A DNA stretch of 64,000 nt, taken from Ailanthus altissimus (lineage: Eukaryota > Streptophyta > Magnoliopsida > Sapindales > Simaroubaceae). The notes beneath the pieces were generated by a model that was given only the letters and a program-made list of their open reading frames with translations, made no database searches and was not told where the DNA came from. Every line of letters starts with the position of its first letter. Position 1 is the stretch's first letter. The stretch spans positions 8,990,001 to 9,054,000 of the forward strand of contig OX327702.1 in the NCBI GenBank assembly GCA_946807835.1, in the 5' to 3' direction. A program made the translations under genes and the position numbers. Shown here piece by piece: positions 59,673 through 64,000 of the stretch.

Positions 59673-61911
59673 TTGTTTGTATGAATATATGATATTTATA
59701 CGATATAAATTTTATTAAATCGTTAATTATATTAATTATATGGTACAATACTTATAACGCTATAGACATTGTATGATCTAAAGAAGTTCAGATATGATCT
59801 AAAAGAGTTTTAGATCGGGGCTAAGATTAGCAACACCAAGAATTATAACTGTTAAAAGTTAATAGGTTATCAGAATCAATGAAATCCAAGGAGTTGGAGT
59901 CTTATCTGTAATGGGACAAAGACTTGAGGGTGTACTAGTAATGACTTAGTAGCAAGAGTTGTAATAAAGTGCTAAGAAATATCATTATGCAAGTATGTTT
60001 TCAAACACAATATTCTTGATCTATTTTTACCGATGCAAGTCTGTCGGTGAATCCCTTCTCATACATATCAGTATATGTCTATATCTACATAGTACAAATA
60101 GTTATTCTTAGCTGACCATAAGCTTAGAGCTCGTATAGGTATACAGGTATCTAGTTTTGACTGAATACTAAACAGACTCATGAGGACCCTAAAATGCATC
60201 CTATGTAAGCTGTCAATAGAAGGTCCTCTCGAGTTTAGTAATACTTGTGGTCCTTTGACCTGAATGCCACGGTGAGCTTGTGAGTGGTCCATCATACTTA
60301 GGTTCCATAGACGTTAAAGACCTTTCATAATTTGACCGTTATGTGCCGCTAGAGATGGTATGATACTCATAAAGTCTGGTATACGCATATATGAGATCCA
60401 TAAGCTCACATAGAGAGTTATATATCTGATGCTTCGAGATTGTATCTCACAAAGTCTTATGGCCATAAGAAATAAACCTGAAAAATGAGTTTACCATAGG
60501 GTTGAACAATATAGCAAAGGTATTTGCATATATTGGTTATCGAGATACGAATCTGGAGTTAAGTTTATGGATGAGCTTATGGGGATTTAACGATGTTGAT
60601 CTATGTTCCTGCACACCTAGGATATAAATGACGAAAGAACTATATATATGCACTATGACCTCAACTTGTATGGTCTAACACGCTGATTTATAATATCCGT
60701 GACGTGTGCGTGTTGCATTGATCACGAACTTATGGAATAGTTTCATTTGAAAAATCGAGTATAGACCTAAAGAGTTTTGCAATATGAAGTGTACTCGTTA
60801 TACACTATAGCAACATACCAGATTGAATAGTTTAATCCAGTAGAATCCAGCAGAAACGAATAATTGTTTCAAAAACTCTCGAGATGGGCACATGTCACTA
60901 CTTAAGAGTTAAGTACATTTATTAGTTAACAATTATTGTTGACTAATTAATTAATGACACATTGTGAATAATGAACCTTTAGTTAAGTTTACTAAAGTGT
61001 GTGGTTAGGTGGAACCCACTCAAAGGTTAACTTGACAACCAACTAAAAGAATCAAGATTAATTTCACATATCAATTATTTGATTAATAAATATGAGATAT
61101 TTATTTATTTAATTATTAAATAATCAATAACTTAACTTTGATTAAATAGTTAACCTAGGTTAAGTTAATTAAATATTTAATTAATGTTTACTCTTTTGGA
61201 AAAGTAAACTAACCTAACTATAGTTAATAGTTAACTTTAGTTAGGTTAATTAAATAGTTAAATATTAAATACTTGTTGGACAAGTACATTAACCTAACTA
61301 GAGTTAAGAGTTAACTTGAGTTAGGTTAATCTAAACCTAAGTTAAGTGTTAACTATGGTATAACAAAATTAATTGTTAATTTGGTTAGACATATATGTGA
61401 TAAATGAAACAAAAATGATGTAAGTGTATGCTATGTTTGGCCGACCACTTAGAGAAGAAAAAGGAAAAAGAAATCGTTTCTTTTAGCTTTAAATCCAAGA
61501 GTTGAATTCACTTTTCATCATCTTCTTCAATATACTTTGGCCATTAAAATTATTACCATATTTATTTTATTGGTCAAGAGTTTATCAAGGGTAAAATAAA
61601 TAAATTAGGGTTTAAAGTATTAAACTCAGTGCTAGATTCAAGGCTGTTGTTCTAAACAGTCAAGCCCACCACAATTGATTGCTAAAACTATCAATTAGTA
61701 TCACTTCGGGCAGACTCAAGCAGTTCTTTAATCCAAAGACTTCTAAGGTAAAAATTTATCAATCCAATATATTAATAGGATTAATAGGTTTAAATTGTGT
61801 TTATTATTTGCTTTGATAGTTCCACTGCGTATATGTATGTATTTGATGTGTATATATGTATAATTGACATAATAACTTCATGCATACACCTAGTTTTAAT
61901 CGTCACCAACA
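59673..61911 (+). mobile_element. Copia-family solo LTR inserted in the integrase, 5' end truncated
   Basis: It matches 50024-52215 from TTTGTATGAATATA onward and ends CGTCACCAACA at 61911 (2239 bp). The first 30 or so bases of the family LTR are missing and no TSD is seen. Integrase resumes at 61912 about 100 codons further on, so target DNA was lost as well. 60930-61370 is GGTTAA-rich. The - strand ORF at 60068-60295 lies inside it and is not a gene. Confidence 0.85.
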
Positions 61912-62129
61912 AGTCAGACCAAGATAATTTAAAGATAGTGACCTGGTTCTCTGCCGTGTAAGCTTGAACACTAAAAAGCCCTTGAATAGAGTCTTGGGCC
62001 CTAACTGGAAGGGTTCCTATAGTGTGGAAAGAGTGATCAAATTAGGATCCTACAAAATGACCCACTATGATGGCAAATAAGTAAAGCATCCGTGGAATGC
62101 AGCTCAACTCCGCAAGTACTACCAGTGAG
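61912..62129 (+). pseudogene. Integrase C-terminal end of the Tat/Retand-like element
   Basis: One frame with two TAA stops reads DSDLVLCRVSLNTKKPLNRV, LGPNWKGSYSVERVIKLGSY and VKHPWNAAQLRKYYQ, then TGA at 62127-62129. This is the standard C-terminus of plant Tat/Ty3 integrases, which fixes the end of pol. Confidence 0.88.
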
Positions 62130-63610
62130 TGGTACATACTTCTATTCTCCACTCAGTTTTCTTTTCAAGTTTTTGCCAGTTGTTATCTTCTACTCTTGTT
62201 TAAAGCTCAAATACATTACCAGCAAGCTTAGTTGTTTGTGTTAATTCTAAGAAGTCCTAGTAGACAAAGTAGGTTACTTATTTTTTACCTACTCAGCATG
62301 TAGCAGGATGTTAGGGTTATACTAGCTATGCTCCTGATGTTCTCTAATAAAATGAAAATATGTTCTCCAACAATGTTTTTTTATCTTTAATGGTTGTTGA
62401 ATAATTATACGTGCTCTATGAAAGTGTGTCAACTTGCTCTCAGAGTTTAAAAGAGAATCCTGAGAGTGAGTTATTAGGGATCATGCCACTGTGGAAGGGC
62501 CTCAAAGATCTCCTTAGCAGATTTATGTTAAGTCTTCGAACATCCTATATAAGAGGAATGCTTGCTCTGTGAATGAAGGGAGTGACCCAATAATGAGGCC
62601 TAGAAGTACATTAGGGAAAGCTATAATCATAAACACGTAAGTGATAAGTTCTTTATTTATTGCCATAAGAATACATGTTGTACTCTTCTCTTTATACCCT
62701 TACATATGGCTATATGCAAAGAAGGGTGTATAGTCTCCTCACACCCTACTAGTTGTGTCTAAAGGTAAAGGGTTGGGTATAGAGCCTAATTTGAATTGGC
62801 CGTGTAGAATTTCCCTCAGTAGTACTGAGCTAAGAAACAAAGTGAGATGTCTATAGCCATTTATAAAAGAGGTGGTCAAGGAGACCAGAAGCACAGTGGA
62901 AGCATTCTAAGCTCTAAAGGTATGAATACTTAATACTATTTTTTATCTCCATATGTTGTACTTCCTTCCTCAATATCTTGCTTTCAATAAAGTTGTTAAA
63001 GCCATCTTAGCGACACCTATAGATAGTGTCCTAGGCTACTAGGTCTAGTGGTTGTAGTGATTATCGCTAGACTTAGGTTTATCATGTTATTTGAGAAAGT
63101 CCTTAGCATAAAACAATAAGAGACTCAGTTTGCCAAAGGAATAGTTATTCTCCTATGTGCTATGCTAATAAAATCAAAGCATACTTTCATAGAAATACTC
63201 ACCAAGCATATGACAATATATTTTTCAAGGCTGTAAACAAAGCATATTAAAGTTCACCATATTCAAAAAAGTTCATACATTTACTACTGTAGCCTAGTTA
63301 GCTAACTCAAGCCTGAGGTGCCTCAGAGCTAAAAATAACTAAGGACTACTCAATAACCAGGACCTGTGAAAATACCTACCATCAAAGTTCACCAAAAGGT
63401 ATTCAAGGCCCAAGATATACTCAAACACAATACCTAAGTTCAAAATTATTAGATACAGTCATCTAAAGGAAATTTTAGCAAAAAACCAAATAAGTTCATA
63501 AAATATGGGCAAATAAGAGTAGCAAGCAATGGAAAGGTTGTCTAACAGGAAGCAGTAAATAAGACTTGAGTTCAGTAGATCGCGGTTAAAAGAGTCACTG
63601 AAAAATATAC
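62130..63610. other. Untranslated region between pol and the antisense ORF
   Basis: About 1.5 kb with no ORF. Contains short direct and inverted words (CTCTCAGAGTTT and CCTGAGAGTGAG around 62440-62475). This matches the long 3' spacer of Tat-group elements. No TIR or LTR boundary was seen. Confidence 0.55.
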
Positions 63611-64000
63611 CTAACCACCACAAGCACCATCATCATCCTCTTCTTCTTAGTTATGTTAAGCAATAGAGTCTATAAGAACATTAACATCAAGGGGGTCCTT
63701 AGTTGACTCATCCTTAGTGGCTTTTTGTTGAATGGCAGTTTGATTAGTTAAGGCCTTGATGGTGTTGTCCTCTTTCTACTTAATTGAGCCAGTTACAATA
63801 AAAGCTTCATATGTCAGGAAACTAAAGTCTAGCTCAAAATAAGCTTCATATACTATTTGGCGAGCACAAATTAGCACGTTTTGCACTACTTCCCTAAGCT
63901 TCTACTCCAGGAAATTGACAATATTATTTAACCCAGCAGTAGTCTCTATTAACTCTATGTTAACTAGCTCTAGAGCTTCCTTCTCCCTCTTATATCCTCG
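63611..64000 (-). pseudogene. Antisense ORF (aORF) of the Tat/Retand-like element, C-terminal part
   Basis: On the - strand from the window end (64000) to a TAG at 63611-63613, one frame with four stops reads GYKREKEALELVNIELIETT, then CARQIVYEAYFELDFSFLTY and an acidic tail EEDDDGACGG. Tat, Ogre and Retand elements carry such an antisense gene of unknown function between pol and the 3' LTR, typically coiled-coil with a similar C-terminal ELDFSFL-like phrase. The N-terminal part lies beyond the window. Confidence 0.65.

Noticed and set aside
1..64000. CRISPR array, phage or bacterial-type defence system
   Set aside because: No spaced short repeats, no bacterial genes or operons. All recognisable proteins are plant transposable-element proteins.

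Overview
The window is plant nuclear DNA made almost entirely of decayed, nested transposable elements. The families are plant-typical: a Ty1/copia element with LTRs of about 2.1 kb, Athila/Tat-group Ty3 elements with a tRNA-Asp-like primer site, a Tat/Retand-like Ty3 element with a second RNase H and an antisense ORF, and a Mutator-like element (MULE) paired with a Ulp1 (C48) protease gene. I found no intact host gene, no tRNA or rRNA, no CRISPR array and no bacterial-type operon. Every protein-coding region carries stops or frameshifts, so this looks like heterochromatin-type DNA. The species cannot be fixed from the sequence.

Left part (1-12228). The 3' end of a copia element (1-4051) sits in a MULE. 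On the + strand a broken MULE transposase (4052-7423) is split by a reverse Athila-type solo LTR (5279-6586). Converging on it from the - strand is a broken Ulp1-like protease gene (7727 up to about 12.5 kb or beyond), split by two further solo LTRs (8233-9672 and 10323-11754). Each of these three LTRs has its target-site duplication (TSD), one with a single mismatch.

Middle (12229-37536). Three head-to-tail copies of one 8436-bp unit, about 0.1% diverged. Each unit starts inside the Ulp1 gene. It then holds AT-rich DNA, a 1.5-kb retroposon with a 17-bp TSD, a copia-like LTR/primer-site remnant, the 5' LTR of a gag-only Ty3 element ('element 1') and the first 38 codons of its gag. The two internal junctions fuse gag to reversed Ulp1-gene DNA and create a 76-codon chimeric ORF. 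Only copy 3 runs on into the rest of element 1.

Right part (37537-64000). Element 1 (36055-52847) has gag and an aspartic protease but no reverse transcriptase. A second gag-only element ('element 2', 41975-49598) is inserted in its 3' LTR and itself carries a reverse solo LTR (43124-44428). A copia solo LTR (50024-52215) is also inserted in the element 1 3' LTR. An exact 832-bp tandem duplication (52621-54284) covers the end of element 1. From about 52.8 kb to the window end lies a Tat/Retand-like Ty3 element (gag, PR, RT, RH, aRH, IN, antisense ORF), interrupted by a third copia LTR (59673-61911).

The most notable structures are the recent 8436-bp triplication with its chimeric ORFs, the MULE transposase/Ulp1 pair, the two gag-only elements with well-kept non-coding blocks, and the antisense ORF. 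I see no convincing new functional system. Translations and alignments were made by eye.
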